This document shows, piece by piece, positions 50,871 to 64,000 of a stretch of 64,000 nucleotides of DNA. Both the position numbers and the translations under genes were made by a program. The DNA lies in NCBI RefSeq assembly GCF_000327385.1, contig NW_008711014.1, forward strand, positions 246,458 through 310,457, given 5' to 3'. Under the pieces are notes generated by a model that was not told the origin of the DNA, made no database searches, and saw nothing but the letters and a program-made list of their open reading frames with translations. Origin of the DNA: Lottia gigantea (lineage: Eukaryota; Mollusca; Gastropoda; Lottiidae). Position 1 is the first letter of the stretch; every line of letters begins with the position of its first letter.

Positions 50871-52497
50871 TAATTACCTCTGCGTGTATTGACTCTATAC
50901 ACTCTTGTCAAATATATAGTCTTGCTCAATGGTCGTCGGCTGAATTGACAACGTTTGTAGATAAGAGTTGCACCCCTTTGCAAGACAAATTTGTTTTACC
51001 CGAGAATGTTTTAGATTTATAAACAAGAGAGATAAAACCTATTAAGTAACATTTAATTAAACATAATATTTTAACTATCAAGATCCTGCCATAAGCACTA
51101 AACTTATTTTAAATCTGTTAGACGGTTACTAGATTCTTGAATGCCAGTGGTACATCGTAGTGGGTCAGTTTTTTCCGATATTTACATTGGCAGTAGTAAG
51201 CGTTTCAAAGGGCCATTCGAAATGAACAAGGGATGTCCGTCTTCCTTAACCCGGTACATATCGTATATATCGTATCGGTGAGGTTCATTACCTCCGGTTA
51301 AATGACTGGACAAGTTATCTTAGTTTTAAAAATAGTAAGTCTAGCTCTCTGGTTGATGAACTTTCAAAGACACGAATTGCGCCCCTTGTTTCATTAATAT
51401 CCATTTTTATATTCAGTTTATAAGACAGATAAAACACTTTCCATCGGAAAACCCCTCGTAATCCGGGATTATACATATCATAAAAACTCGTGGGAAAGTG
51501 TTTGATCCTATACAAATAAATCTGGTGCTGGGTAAAAGAATGGTCCGAAACAGTAACCGTTAATATGTGTATGTTTTTTAATTTCTGGTGATTGAGAGCG
51601 TTGATATGATCGTAGAAGTCCCACAAAGTTTTGAATTATCAGGTGCACAATCGTGAGTAGATTTAGACATTTAGCTGATACGTTTACCTTTTAACATAGA
51701 CCTCCTCTTGAGCTGGGTACATAGGTTAAATCAACAAAGGATTCTTAACATTCCACTTATTAAATGGTCAAACCGCACAAGATGTGTCCATGGATTTTAA
51801 TATTGCACAAGGGGCTTGGCATAATGATACCACGTGTGTACGTAGCACAGTATGAATTGTCAATTTAATTGATAATTCTAGTTATTATGAAAACGTCGCC
51901 TATAAAATTGTAAACAGACGCGGCATCGAATTTTAATTGTTAATAAGTTATTAAATTCTAGGTAACGCAATTCATGAATATTGCCATTTAATGCACAAAC
52001 AATAGAACAGCGCTTTTATTAATGAAAGATTTCTCGATGCAAAGATATCAGCAATCAACAGTATAAAAACAATGAACACCAGAATTGCAGAATTTCGATT
52101 TTATCTTATTCATAATGTGAATAATATGGGTATTTTGGTGCATTTTGCAATATATTATAATTTTTGATTGTTGACTACAACTGTATTCAAAGCTTTGAAT
52201 TATAATTTGTTACAAACGCTTTCATATAATACGAATGATCAAGCAAAGATAGTGTAAGTTTCATGCGTTTCATTACAAAGCGAATTCATATAATAATTGC
52301 ATATATCATGAAAGTTTAATCATGTATTTGAACACCGACTCGCTGTCGATTGTAACTTTATGTTTGTTTAAGATCGACGGCTCCCTTTTTTAATTTGAAA
52401 TATCGTTTTGATAACTTCTTGAAAGAATGGAAATGATAACACATGTTATTTTTATGATAAACGAACAGCTTTTGTTGAACAAGTTTTTGAATACAGA
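50871..52497. other. Non-coding stretch, no gene seen
   Basis: A minus-strand open frame at 51315-51626 is rich in aromatic residues and has no recognised domain or splice partner. The rest is strongly AT-rich. Confidence 0.35.
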
Positions 52498-53500
52498 TCA
52501 ATCTGCAGAACACGGAAATAAGTTTGTGTAAGTATATTCAATGTCTCCAATTACATCACGAGAGCCAAGTGTAAACCTGAAAGAAGAGCTATACATAGAG
52601 AAGAGCGTATCAATGTCATCGACAACTCTGCCCGTAGAATTCAAATCAAATTTGGGACAATCTGTACATGAAGGTTTCGAAGAAAAGTCGGCATCTGACA
52701 TGAAAGGGAAACTGTTCTTATAATTGAGTAGTAATTTCAGGACTCCAATATAATAAAAAAAACAATTACTTTAATAAATGATTATCATCAAGTAGATAAT
52801 TCAGGTTCATGGGTTATATGAAACCTGTTATAAACTGAATTTGCTTTGGTGTAAAAAATACTGGGGTATAATCGTAACATCGAAAGTTAATTTGAGTAAT
52901 TATCTATCATTCATTATGTGAATATGTCCAGTAATGATATGCAGTTTTAAAACCAAGGTTAAAGTTTGCGATTATTTTTTTTCTAAGTTTTTTTCGAATT
53001 TGTGGTTTACAAAACATGACAGAAATAATTAAACCTAAATATGTCAGATATATAATGTCCATATTTCATTTAAGAAAGTTCAAAAAAGAAAACGAATGAA
53101 TTTACAATTTCTTTTCCAACTTTCAAACAATTATTACTCAAATTCAAGTTTAAGCTCAAAGATTGATTCGACTTGTAAAATTCAATGATTAAACGTTTTT
53201 TATTTGTTAAATGATAAAGTTTTATTTAAAGAAAAATAAAATAAAAAGAATTAATACATACCAAAATTATTTTCCGACGAAATAAGAAATAAAAAGTTTT
53301 CTGCCTTGTCCTTGTCTTCTAGTTTTTCTTCAATCTCCAGATAAAAAAAAAATAAATGTCTAAGAACACGTAAAGTCCGAATTTACCAACTTCTTTCGTT
53401 CCGGAAAGGACAACTTTTTCAAAAGACCGTACAGAAGTCGTTCCAAACTTTAACTGTATCCATCGCCCACTGAATACACACACTCGGCGATATGGAGCTG
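52498..53500 (-). other. Possible 5' end of a minus-strand gene
   Basis: At 52698 an ATG opens a 67-codon frame with balanced composition (M-S-D-A-D-F-S-S-K-P), and CAG/GTTTAC within it could serve as a donor. About 700 bp upstream, a TGACGTCA CRE site near 53500 precedes GAAGTTG/GTAAAT, a possible donor of a non-coding first exon. No downstream exon or family was recognised, so this remains a candidate. Confidence 0.2.
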
Positions 53501-53934
53501 TGACGTCATTCATTAAGGCACACTTGCACGCTTGTTTCTAGCTATCCCAGTACAAAAGCCTTCATTGATTCGGATGTTGGAAAATTCTCAATAATCAGTC
53601 TTCGTCCTACTGTCATCGTTTTAAATAAAAAGACTGTATTTGTACATGGGTAAAAACTTTAGAGCTGTTCTAAATTTTCTGAGCTCTGATCACATGTTTT
53701 TTGGTGGGTTTTATTTTAAAGAGTGAATGGTTTTCAGAAAAAAAAAGTTATTGGTTTACATTATCACGGGGAAGAGAATTGATGAAGTCTGCTTTTAAAC
53801 AAATATTAACATTCGAGCAACATTTTCAGAATTGTTTGTATTTTTGACTGGACTGCATACAAATGTTTAAAAAGATGTACGGCATTTCTACTCCTGTTGA
53901 TAACATGGCGCAAAATGTACACCTTTTCCTGCTC

Positions 53935-54220
53935 CCAACATCATCGTCATCATTGCCATCAATCGTCATCATTGCCATCAACCGTCATCATTGCCATCAA
54001 TCGTCATCGTCATCATTACCATCAATTGTCATTGTCATCATTGCCGTCAATCGTCATCACTGCCATCAATCGTCATCGTCATCATCCTCATTGTCATCAT
54101 CATCATCGTAGCCGTTGTCGTTGTTGTAGTCGTCATCATCATCATCATTGTTATCGTTAACTTTACATCATAGATTTCATCATTAGCACCATCATCATCG
54201 TCGTCTTTTTTTGTCGTCAT
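53935..54220. repeat. Compound (CAT/CGT)n microsatellite
   Basis: Imperfect runs of CATCAT, CGTCAT and TGCCATCAATCG-type units extend about 285 bp and keep several frames open by composition alone, so no protein is implied. Units such as GCCATCAATCGTCATC recur several times in the first half. Confidence 0.9.
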
Positions 54221-55107
54221 CCAACGACGTCTTCATCCTTCTGCCTACATCTCTTTCATTGTTTTATTTATTAATTTTGGAATTTCATATTGAGTGAAAT
54301 ATCACAGGCACATCATATTGTCAATAATGTGTGAGATATAATTTAATCATATCGCATGTTTCACAGGAAGATGGTAGCAATAACATTTGAAGGTGTGATA
54401 AATATAGAATTGAAGAAAGCCACGATGACTTTTCATGTCATCTTGGTAAGACACCCTATTTCGTCGGTGGAGGCACAGGGTGGATACCCCCATTTTGTTT
54501 TGATAAATTCAAAAATACGATTTTCATACCATTTTGCCCAAAGCTTTGTGCCAGAATGCACCAAATCAAATTAATTTTTCGAAACTTTTCTTGAAAGGAC
54601 CCTCTCAAACGTATTAATTGAGCTCGACAGTTGTCCCCCATTGAGAAAGTCTGTTCCTTATTTGTACCCCAATTCTCGGGAGGCTGGCGCCGCCACTGAG
54701 AAAAAGGGTTAACACGTGATACATGTATGCAAATTACTACTTCTTAATATATTACATACGTTTCGAAACATATACAGGTAACTTTCTATGCCAATATCCC
54801 ATCTGTATATCCCGTCCGAGAAACGGCTTGGGTCAGATTTTTCAGGCTTAAAAAACATATGGGTTGTGATTGTTTTGATAAATATTTGTATAACTGTTGT
54901 TGTTTTTAAATATTTGGGGAACTGTAGTTATTTTGATTTTTTGATTATAATAGTATGACACGAGTCGATATTCTCTATGAATTGATATCAGCTTTGCTTT
55001 GGTGATTTCCTAATTCACTTAACTCATGGCTTAATTTGTGTCTTTGAATGGTCGATACTGGTCAGGGACACCAATAGGAGTATATTAGCCTGGTATCAGG
55101 TTTAAGA

Positions 55108-55270
55108 GGATATACTTTGAAAGAAAGAAACAAGTATATTTTACAAGGATACCAACTTAGAATTTAAGGATCTTTCTACCAGCTGGTCCTTTGCCATAAC
55201 TCTTTGCATTGATCTTTCTCGGATTATACAAGCACATTTACAGCTGGGTCTACTGGAATTATGAAGTTAC
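55108..55270 (+). repeat. Dispersed repeat family E
   Basis: It contains AAAGAAAGAAACAAGTATAT, TTTTACAAGGATACCAACTT, TTTCTACCAGCTGGTCC, GCATTGATCTTTC and CATTTACAGCTGGGTCTACT, in the same order as the copy at 28765-28990. There is no coding capacity. Confidence 0.6.
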
Positions 55271-57107
55271 CAAGCAAATGACGCCGTGTAAAGAACCAAC
55301 TCTCCAACCGACCGCACTATAGAACCACAGTATAGAAACATTGGCCTAGGTAACATGTTGTCAGTCATGTGGGTTTCTAATCTTCACTGGTGCAATAAGG
55401 TTCAGAAATGAATAACGCATAACTCCTCATTTTATTTCAGTCTATTTTGAACCATAATGACATTTCTTCTGTCTCATGAGATCGCGCCTTTTATCGCAAT
55501 AAATTCTTACATAATATATTATGTTGTTGCGCTTCAGTCTTAAATTTCATCTTCAATTGTCGATTCGCTTTTCGGTTACAAAACCCAATGTAATTGTACT
55601 TTGTGTGGAACCTTGCTGATCATTAAAGGGTGTTTCTTTATCGATATGTTGGGCGTTGATGAGCGAAATATTCTGATCCTCAACCACTGGATTAACATTA
55701 TCATAAATGTGGACTATCGGCAATAGAAGAGGTGCCGAATTGTCAATCTCAATCGCAAAGCTGAAAGGTTGCTCCTTGGGACTGAACCAACAGACGAAAT
55801 ATTGTGTAATAACAGATGATTAATCTCAACCCATGCCTGGATTCGCTCTGGCACTACTGGACACAACATTGTACAAGAGGTAAATTTAATACGAGGGGAC
55901 TCCGATTTAAGAGTTTCACGTTTCTAGGCTAATGCTAGATAAATAGTTTAGAACGTATCATTAATTCATTATATCCTCGACTACTGTGTCTTTAAACTAT
56001 AAAACCTTTATCTTAAATTCCACCTTCACATTTAGCTCTAGTCATAAAATATCATTCTGTCATATATAGCATATTGTCTGGTTTGTTGGTTTGTAGACCT
56101 ACGTTTCCGACTCATCCTTTAATGATTGGTCCGCTCTTTGATTAGAATTAAATAACAATTACGTTTCTTTTTTGTTTTCTGTCTTGATTGCAATCTAACA
56201 AGACTTAGTTTTCGATCATTTCCTGTTACGCCTGGATTGGTTTATGAAATCGGTATTAGAACTCGACCGCGGTAGAAAGCTTGTTAAATTACAATGGAGA
56301 CGAATATATCAGCTTCTTATAGATATTTGATGATGGGTTAAAGGTAAGCTTCATCAGGGACTTTCAACTATTTAAATAGTAGGTTTACAAGGTATTCATA
56401 AATACCACCTTCCTCTATACCTATTTAAACGGATGAAACAAGTTTCCACATTAAATATTGTTCCTTTATCGCAAGGGTTTGGTCAATACTGTCCCCGATG
56501 AAAAGGTTTGCAGTTTAAGCATACCAGGTAGCGGTTAGTATTGCCAACTTTTACATATTGCACCATTAAGCACTGGTATTTAAATAATATGTCAATTGTC
56601 CCTAATGTATTACCATGGTTCTTATGATTTGGGTGTTTTATTTATACCCAAACTGACAATGATTTCTAACGATCTATGACCAGTTTAAACAAATTATCCC
56701 ATCATTGACACTCTGTGAAATGTTTAGGACAAGTAATTTCCTGGACGTGAGAAACCCGACACCTAATCCTTGGTTTTTACCTCCCTTGGTGTTATCCAGG
56801 TTACATTGTGGCAGTATTTCATTTCAGAATGTGTTGGAGAAAAAACTTTGCCATCACATTGCATCAGATTGTCTTAACATAATGGATTGTTGTAACATAT
56901 TCGTGATCTTTGACCGATAGTTGGAAGTTTTACGTACTGTTTACGTGCACCAGATTGGCTAAAGGAGATGGGCACAAAAGAACAGAAACATGATGCATCA
57001 GGTCGTATTTACAGGAATATTTGTGTCTTGAACTATGAATCTCAGCTCACTATAGTTTGGAGTATAGTATATCAGAAAGGGGGGTGGGCGGGGTCAAAAT
57101 TAAGGCC
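55271..57107. other. Non-coding stretch, no gene seen
   Basis: No supported exon or recognised repeat. The open frame at 56705-56920 has no motif or splice context. Confidence 0.4.
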
Positions 57108-57215
57108 CTTACTCAGCCACATAACCTAATGATTCATGGAAACGCTACTGGGAATGTGACACTTACTCAGCCACATAACCTAATGATTCATGGAAACGCC
57201 ACTGGGAACTTTGCG
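57108..57215 (+). repeat. 54-bp direct tandem duplication
   Basis: CTTACTCAGCCACATAACCT begins both units (57108 and 57162). They are almost identical over about 46 bp, with one T/C change in the AAACGC(T/C)ACTGGGAA block. The 54-bp period keeps a chance frame open. Confidence 0.85.
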
Positions 57216-60200
57216 AGTACATCGGCGTTAACGTACTCTGTTTCGAATGTTAACTGTCAAGGTCTCTTTAAGGAATAAACTTATTTTTCAAGGATGATTC
57301 TTGATAAATTGATTAGACAGATGGAATCTTAGACAATACTTTAGAAAATTACTGAAATCGTGTCAGCTTACAATAAACAAGATATAGACGTATTAACCTC
57401 GCCATGTTAATTGAGTCTATGAGATAACCAATCTAATTATCCGCCCTTATTTTACTCTTCACAATTCTCTAGTGAAAAACACGTTTAGTCGTCTAACAAT
57501 AAAGGTCGAGGGAGGTCGCTGTAAGAAGTGAAATATGGTAGGTTATTAAATTAAGGTTAGATTAAGAGAGAATTGGACGTCGATAGATGGCCTAATCAGG
57601 TTTAATAGTTGTACTATAATTCTCTATTAACTGTCCAACATAATTCGCTGGAGATTTAGGACGATTTGGAGCGATCTGAAGAGGTTTTAATGAATGAGAA
57701 GGATAAGGCGTTGATTTAGTTCCATATAATCTTAGTAGGCCCAAATAGATCGTTTCTCTTTTGAAATATGGGTGAAATAGATATTTTATTATACTGAGTT
57801 GAAATGTCTGGAGCTACGTTCATACAACTAGTTGTATGCTAAAAGCCTCGAAAAGGGGCTAGGTTAGAGATTCGGGCAATCTCAGATATCTCCCCTACCC
57901 CCCTTCGGGCGTCAACCTGGCTCCGCCACTGTGTATATCCTTTCACCTTTGCACTTATAGTGCCATAGCTTGGTCATAGTTTGGTATCAGATAAATCCAC
58001 CCTATGAGCTCTTTTGCAAACAGTGTCTAAAATTTCCTTTTGAGTTTCGGGTTCAGAGATAGTATGATGACTTCTCTCTGCAGGTCACTACTATTCGGCG
58101 TCTGGATTTTGTGTTTTGACATTCGCCCTCATTTCCTTTCTATAGCAAATCTGCGAGGTGTAACTATGTGAACACTTTAACAGTCGTTGTCTTCGACATT
58201 TTTGACCCTGAACCATCGTATCCCAAATACGGATTTGGCATGGTATTATTAACCCGTATTTCACTTAGTCCACTAGGCGTGGAAATGAGATTCATTCTTT
58301 ACTGAACATCTTCCTTAATTCTGTACCGTCGATATTAATCAAAACATTTGGTGAAACGCTGCTTTCATTTTGTTTACCATCGCGTCATAACGAGTGGTTT
58401 AATTCGAATGGCTGAGATTTCCTACAAAGATTCCAGGACCAATTTTGATTGGACAATATTTTTCTATGAATACGTAATTTTCCTCACCTGTATTACCACG
58501 GCCCGAGGAAATATAACGAATTGGGGTGTGGTTGGACATGATGTAAGGGCCGTTAAGACTTGGCAAGTAAGCTTAAAACTTCCAGAGACTTCTCTCGGTA
58601 AAAGTACGAACTCAATTTCGTCTAAGTGTCACACGGTTATGAAATCAATACATGCATCAGAATAGGCAGAACAACCAGACCTAATTTAGACTATTATAAC
58701 AAGCTACTAACAGAATATTATCTTAGATGATCTGTTATAACATTAGATCTCGTATTCTATTACTTTTCATCTCTCATATTCCTCGATTTCTTTCTTTTAA
58801 ATAACAATTTTCAGCTTTTTCCATACCCAGACACCAATTTTAGGATTAGAACCTTCTACGCACTGACTTCGTAATAGAAATTGCCCTATAGCTTATGATA
58901 ATATCTGACTGCCTCCTCGATTTTCTAGCAATAATTACACTTCAGCATAGTATAATGCAGGCTTTTATACTTCGAAATGTCGGATTTTTTGACTAAAAAT
59001 ATCAATCATCGATCATTTTTAGGGATCAGTACACTCTCCAGACTTCCTGGTACATGCTTTTCATGATATAAATCTAAATGATTCTATATTACATGTCTAT
59101 AAAAGAAAATCGTCTATATAAGCTCACTAGATCTGGAATATTTAGCTCTCAAATAGACAAAGCTATAATTACTATCCATTTTTGGGGAGCAAAACACAAT
59201 ATGATAATGGGTCAAATGGACCTCTGTTAAAGTACGCTTGCTCTGCAACCTTATTGACTCATGTGATAACCTTTTAACCACATGATCCAGAGCAATTATG
59301 TTGAATCGTTCACTTCTCATCAGATCCATGTGGATGTGCTTACGACATGGCTTTCGGGCTGTAATTTGGTAACCATCTGGATGAGAAGGGTGAGGGGACG
59401 GGGGAGCCGTGGAAGTGAAAATAGCTAGAATTCCAGAATTCCACAGAACGACCAAAATTGATCCTTCGAGATTAATTATGAAACATAATGGTGTTCTTTT
59501 ATAGATGAATATATTTTGAAATACTCGTATTAAATTTATAATAGATGTAATTGTTGATTGTCAGAACGTAATTAGCTGTAACAATATGGTTGATATGGCT
59601 CTAGGGAGTCTACAAGTCTTATTATTCTCTTCTATTATATTACATTTTAATGGAATCGTTACAATAACATATGGTATAACTTTCTTGCTCTATTCTGGCC
59701 TACATCAATATCGAAATAGAAAAATTAAAATAGAACCTGAAACATGCGAATTAGATATCTAAAGAAGCCAAAGTAGTGAGAAAATAAAACTTAAGGACAA
59801 AATCGAGAAGAATTGATCAATTAGTTATCTCGAGAAATATTGAAGCTCTGATAGGATAGACGCTCAAAGAAGACCGACATAGGCTAAGCAAGCTTTGTTA
59901 TTTGTATAAGAATCAAGAGCGGGTTGTAGCAAAGTCCGGTAGTGAGTTGTAATCTTTACGTTTTTTGCTTGGTTAAGTCGAACATATGGTGTCAGTCATC
60001 CATCTGCCCTCTACAAGTGCCAATAGTTCATCATTTCCCATTACCACTTATACTTTGTTTTTTATGTGAATTGACACCACGCATGTGAAACATAATCGAC
60101 AAGATTCGTTCAGTTGTCCGTCAACGAACCCTTGGAGACCTTATGCCGACTTAATAAAGATTGACACTTCGTCTAATATGAATAATTTGTTCACTTGTCG

Positions 60201-60414
60201 ATGCTACCTTACAGTTAGTTAGTTAGTGTATACCTTTTTCTTATTTCTTTATGAGAACGCTAATTTTTACCAAACTGTTATGAAGTCAAACAGCCGGAGC
60301 CTGAGATCAAATCTTTTGTAATCTGGACGAAATGAGCCAGTGGTGTGAAGATCACACAGCGTAAAACTCCGAGTAACAACTCGTTTCAGGTTTTAATACT
60401 ATTTTCTATATCGC
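57216..60414. other. Non-coding stretch, no gene seen
   Basis: The open frames at 58348-58665 (plus) and 59114-59455 (minus) lack domains and splice support. Nothing else is recognised. Confidence 0.4.
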
Positions 60415-61375
60415 TCTACGCTTGTATTGGACACTATTTTTAACAGTGCTATTTCTATATCTATCTACAATTGATGTATTGAGCACTATTTTAACAGTGG
60501 TATTTCTATATCGCTCTACAATTGATGTATTGAGCACTATTTTAACAATGGTATTTCTATATCGCTCTACAATTGATGTATTGAGCACTATTTTAACAAT
60601 GGTATTTCTGTATCGCTCTACAATTGATGTATTGAGCACTATTTTAACAATGGTATTTCTGTATCGCTCTACAATTGATGTATTGAGCACCATTTTAACA
60701 GTTTTATTTCTATATCTCTCTACAATTAATGTATTGAGTACTATTTTAACAGTGGTATTTATGTATCGCTCTACAATTGATGTATTGAGCACTATTTTAA
60801 CAGTGGTATTTCTATATCTCTCTAAAATTGATGTATTGAGCACTATTTTAACATTGGTATTTCTGTATCGCTCTACAATTGATGTATTGAGCACTATTTT
60901 AACAGTGGTATTTCTATATCTCTCTACAATTGATGTAATGAGCACTATTTTAACAGTGGTATTTCTGTATCGCTCTACAATTGATGTATTGAGCACTATT
61001 TTAACAGTGGTATTTCTATATCTCTCTACAATTGATGTATTGAGCACTATTTTAACAGTGGTATTTCTATATCTCACTACAATTGATGTATTGAGCACTA
61101 TTTTAACATTGGTATTTCTATATCTCTCTACAATTGATTTATTGAGCACTATTTTAACAGTGGTATTTCTATATCTCACTACAATTGATGTATTGAGCAC
61201 TATTTTAACATTGGTATTTCTATATCTCTCTACAATTGATGTATTGAGCACTATTTTATCAATGGTATTTCTATATCTCTCTACAATTGATGTATTGAGC
61301 ACTATTTTATCAATGGTATTTCTGTATCGGTCTAGAATTGCTGTATTGAGCTCTATTTTAAAAGTGAAAATATTT
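60415..61375. repeat. 51-bp minisatellite, about 19 copies
   Basis: The unit contains CTCTACAATTGATGTATTGA, then GCACTATTTTAACAGTGGTA and TTTCTATAT. Copies differ by scattered substitutions such as GTGG/ATGG/TTGG and TATATCTC/TGTATCGC. Because 51 is divisible by three and the unit has no stop in several frames, long frames stay open on both strands: plus 60422-61384 (hydrophobic, STIDVLSTILTVVFLYR) and minus 60406-61302 (NTSIVERYRNTTVKIVL). The simplest reading is a non-coding tandem array. Confidence 0.9.
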
Positions 61376-61384
61376 TGTTATTGA

Positions 61385-64000
61385 ATTTAAAATATATAAT
61401 ATGCCGGGGGTCGCTATGACTTATTTTACCATGCTGGGTCATAAATTCCTTCAATTTACAGGAAATACCTGTCTCGGAAATTATTAAGGTTAATTACAAT
61501 TTAACACAGTGGGAGATATATTTCACTAGACTTGCTAAAATTTGGTTAATCATAAAGTATTTTTTATGATACGATGAAATACATAACTCTTGTATATCTT
61601 TGATAGTCAATTAGCTCAATCGTGTCAATGGATGGTGTGTTCAGATCTAAAGTGGCAAACCAGAAAACGGATATGGCGTCGGGGCATTAGAAAATATATA
61701 TGACAAAGTTTAGTCACAAAGCATAATTGATAACTGTAATACCAAAATGATATTGAAGCATTATCTAAATTATTATTCTTAATAATTGAATTTCGAGTTG
61801 TTCGTCCTTTTTCCTGTGGGTGACTGGGATGATTCCAAAATGATATTTCTGCGAGTGACTTGCAATTCTTGTAATGATCCACCGTGAAAGTTCCGAAAAT
61901 AGCGGCCATTTTTACCGTTACCATTTCCACCTAGTACATTGTAATTAGTTCGAAGATCCAGATCTGCTTTCAATCGGACTGATTGGGATACAACGCTTAA
62001 ATTTAAACACAGATGTAGTCTAAAACCGGAAGTGAGTTTATTTAGAAGAAGACATTTATGATGGTGGATATGCTTTTGAAAATTAATAAAAAAAACCAAT
62101 TGAGTTAGATGATCACGGATGACGGATGTTGTAAATATCACATGATAGCCTATATTCCCTTGAAATATTTAACCAGAAGTTTTTGTTTTGACAAAAAAAT
62201 GTTACAGAATTCAATTCTATCACGTGAAATTTCCTTCTGACCTTTGAAAATTGTTATGTTAACCTACATAGTTCCTAGGTCTCAAGTTTAGCTTTAGTTT
62301 TCTCATTTGTTTTCATCAAGAGCAAAACCAGAAAGATTCCATATGACTTTTACATAACGTTTGATATTATACCCAGAGTACCAAGCTCTCACGTTTCACG
62401 TTAAATACCCATTTGTAACAATCTAAACTATTGCTGGTATTTTATGGTAAAGTCACGATGAAGAGAGATTTATATCGCCATTTTTATCGTCCAGATTTCA
62501 TGGTTGGGCACGTGAATTCATTCTAAATAGATGCCAGTTATAAAACATGAATGAAATTGGAAGGAAAATGAAAAGTGATGTCGTAAAAAATGAGTTGATG
62601 ATTGTCGTAAATGGGTTCTTGTAAACTGTATATTGGTCCACCAGCTACTAATAATAAAGTGTTTCCTTGAACTGCTGACCTATTAATTGAGTTCTATTGA
62701 CATTCTCTCCCACCCCCGCACCTATGTAAAGTTCATATGGGTGGTGGTTGCATTTGTAAAAGGAAAACTAACAAACTTTGTTACATTGTAGGATACCCAC
62801 AAATAAAGTGTACTCGTTTTATCGTCCCAGAATATGCTCTCATCAGGAGCAAAAACATTCTCTTATCGTCTCGGAAGACGAGAAAAGGACTGACAACGTA
62901 ACGCTAAATGATACCAATTTTTATGGCTGACAAAATTATTTGTTGTCTCAGAAATTACAATTGATGGTTCAGTGAATTTAGTTGTCTCCCCTGTATTGTG
63001 TCATTATTGAGCCCCTAAGGTTTGTTCAATCCAAGTCATTATGGTATATTGGATTTGGCTCTGAAAACAAAAATCTCTGACATCGTGAACATTGTGATAG
63101 GTACTATGCTATTTACCTCAGATTTAGAGTTAAATGCTGTTGTGTTATGGAATTATTTTTATGTCTTCATTCTATAAAAAATCAGGTAAGATTGAAAGAA
63201 AATATAGTGCCTTTTGTGTAGCGAATATAACAGTTGTGGTATTTTTTTTTATATCATAAACTAGAGTTATCGCCCTTAGTACATTTTCTGCATTTGTTTC
63301 CTCTGAGTTATATCTCTAACTGCATTATGCCTTAATTCGACCTTTATTTCAAAATAAAAAAAATTGAAATTAATTTTGAAGGAATAATCTAAGCTTACGA
63401 TTCAAAGAGTTTTGGAATGGAATGACTTAAGGCCATATATTATTTGCTTTGAAATTTTTTTTTTATTATTATGTGTATAATACAACAGACAGTAAACGAC
63501 GTTTCAGCGGCCTCTTCTTACTACTTTTTTTACGGGAAATAAATTTCGTCAATACAAATTATTTTATTTCTTGGAATATTTATGTCTGTAATATAATAAT
63601 CATTTTTGATCACTTTAAAGATTGATTGTCAAAAAAAATTATGATTGTGTAAAAGTAATATATTTTGTTATTGATATTTTTATTTCAATGAATTTTGGAT
63701 ATATGAATAGTTTTCTATCGTTGCAAATGATTTCAAAAAATGAATTTTTAGGAATATTTTTGAAATCTGGTTATATCAATGCACTTTTAGCATGTATAAG
63801 CAAAGTTAAACAAATAATTAGAAGAGCGTCAAAGCTGTTCCATTCACTCCCTCGGTAATATACAATTACCATATTACCTGTGAATAACAATAGTTTAATC
63901 TTGCACCCAATCCATCTGTGTCTAGTTATTATTCAATGTAGAAATTGTTGGGGTATTTATTTAGTCTTTAAATGATTTTTACACGTGTTTTTATCGTTTA
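61385..64000. other. Non-coding stretch, no gene seen
   Basis: This is AT-rich sequence with short chance frames (61625-61930, 61779-62141, 63622-63858). No recognised repeat, exon or RNA gene was seen. Confidence 0.4.

Noticed and set aside
53863-54173. Ser/His-rich open frames
   Set aside because: They are translations of a CAT/CGT microsatellite.

Overview
The window is eukaryotic nuclear DNA: AT-rich and gene-sparse, with GT-AG introns, many short inverted-repeat elements and animal-type protein families. A LITAF-domain protein, a syntaxin of the 7/12 group and a single-pass receptor with a lectin-like ectodomain point to a marine invertebrate, most likely a mollusc. That assignment is inference; no marker here settles the species.

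Layout. Positions 646-2926 (minus) hold a LITAF-domain gene whose zinc-binding domain can be completed by either of two 3' terminal exons. Positions 4983-10127 (plus) hold a complete ten-exon endosomal syntaxin, head-to-head with it about 1.2 kb away. The syntaxin carries a 165-bp foldback element in intron 2 and a 22-bp minisatellite in intron 6. Positions 10128-14640 are non-coding with dispersed repeats. Positions 14643-16028 (minus) hold a 283-residue protein I do not recognise, with an RFX X-box-like site upstream. Positions 20199-26019 (plus) hold an 1807-residue acidic protein with W-L-x-K-K and RPxSA motifs, mostly in one 4.8-kb exon and preceded by a perfect 279-bp tandem duplication that carries promoter-like motifs. 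Positions 29026-32697 (minus) hold a five-exon, 484-residue type I membrane protein with a SUEL-lectin-like cysteine domain and a cytoplasmic tail bearing eleven tyrosines. From 33 kb to 64 kb I find no gene I can defend. This part holds a 50-N assembly gap, several foldback families, microsatellites and a 51-bp minisatellite open on both strands.

How they fit together. LITAF and syntaxin-7/12 proteins both act on late endosomal membranes, so the head-to-head pair may share a promoter region (inference). The 283- and 1807-residue genes are also divergently placed and both have features seen in cilium or microtubule proteins (weak inference). The receptor is the best candidate for something undescribed: its tail combines pYxN-, YxxP- and Yxx[V/I/F]-type sites under an ectodomain that only loosely resembles a known lectin fold.

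At least six families of short inverted-repeat, MITE-like elements recur, including one copy inserted inside another. All copies are non-coding. I saw no retroviral, LTR or other capsid-bearing element, no CRISPR array and no convincing tRNA or rRNA gene. Exon borders were set by eye from splice consensus and reading phase.
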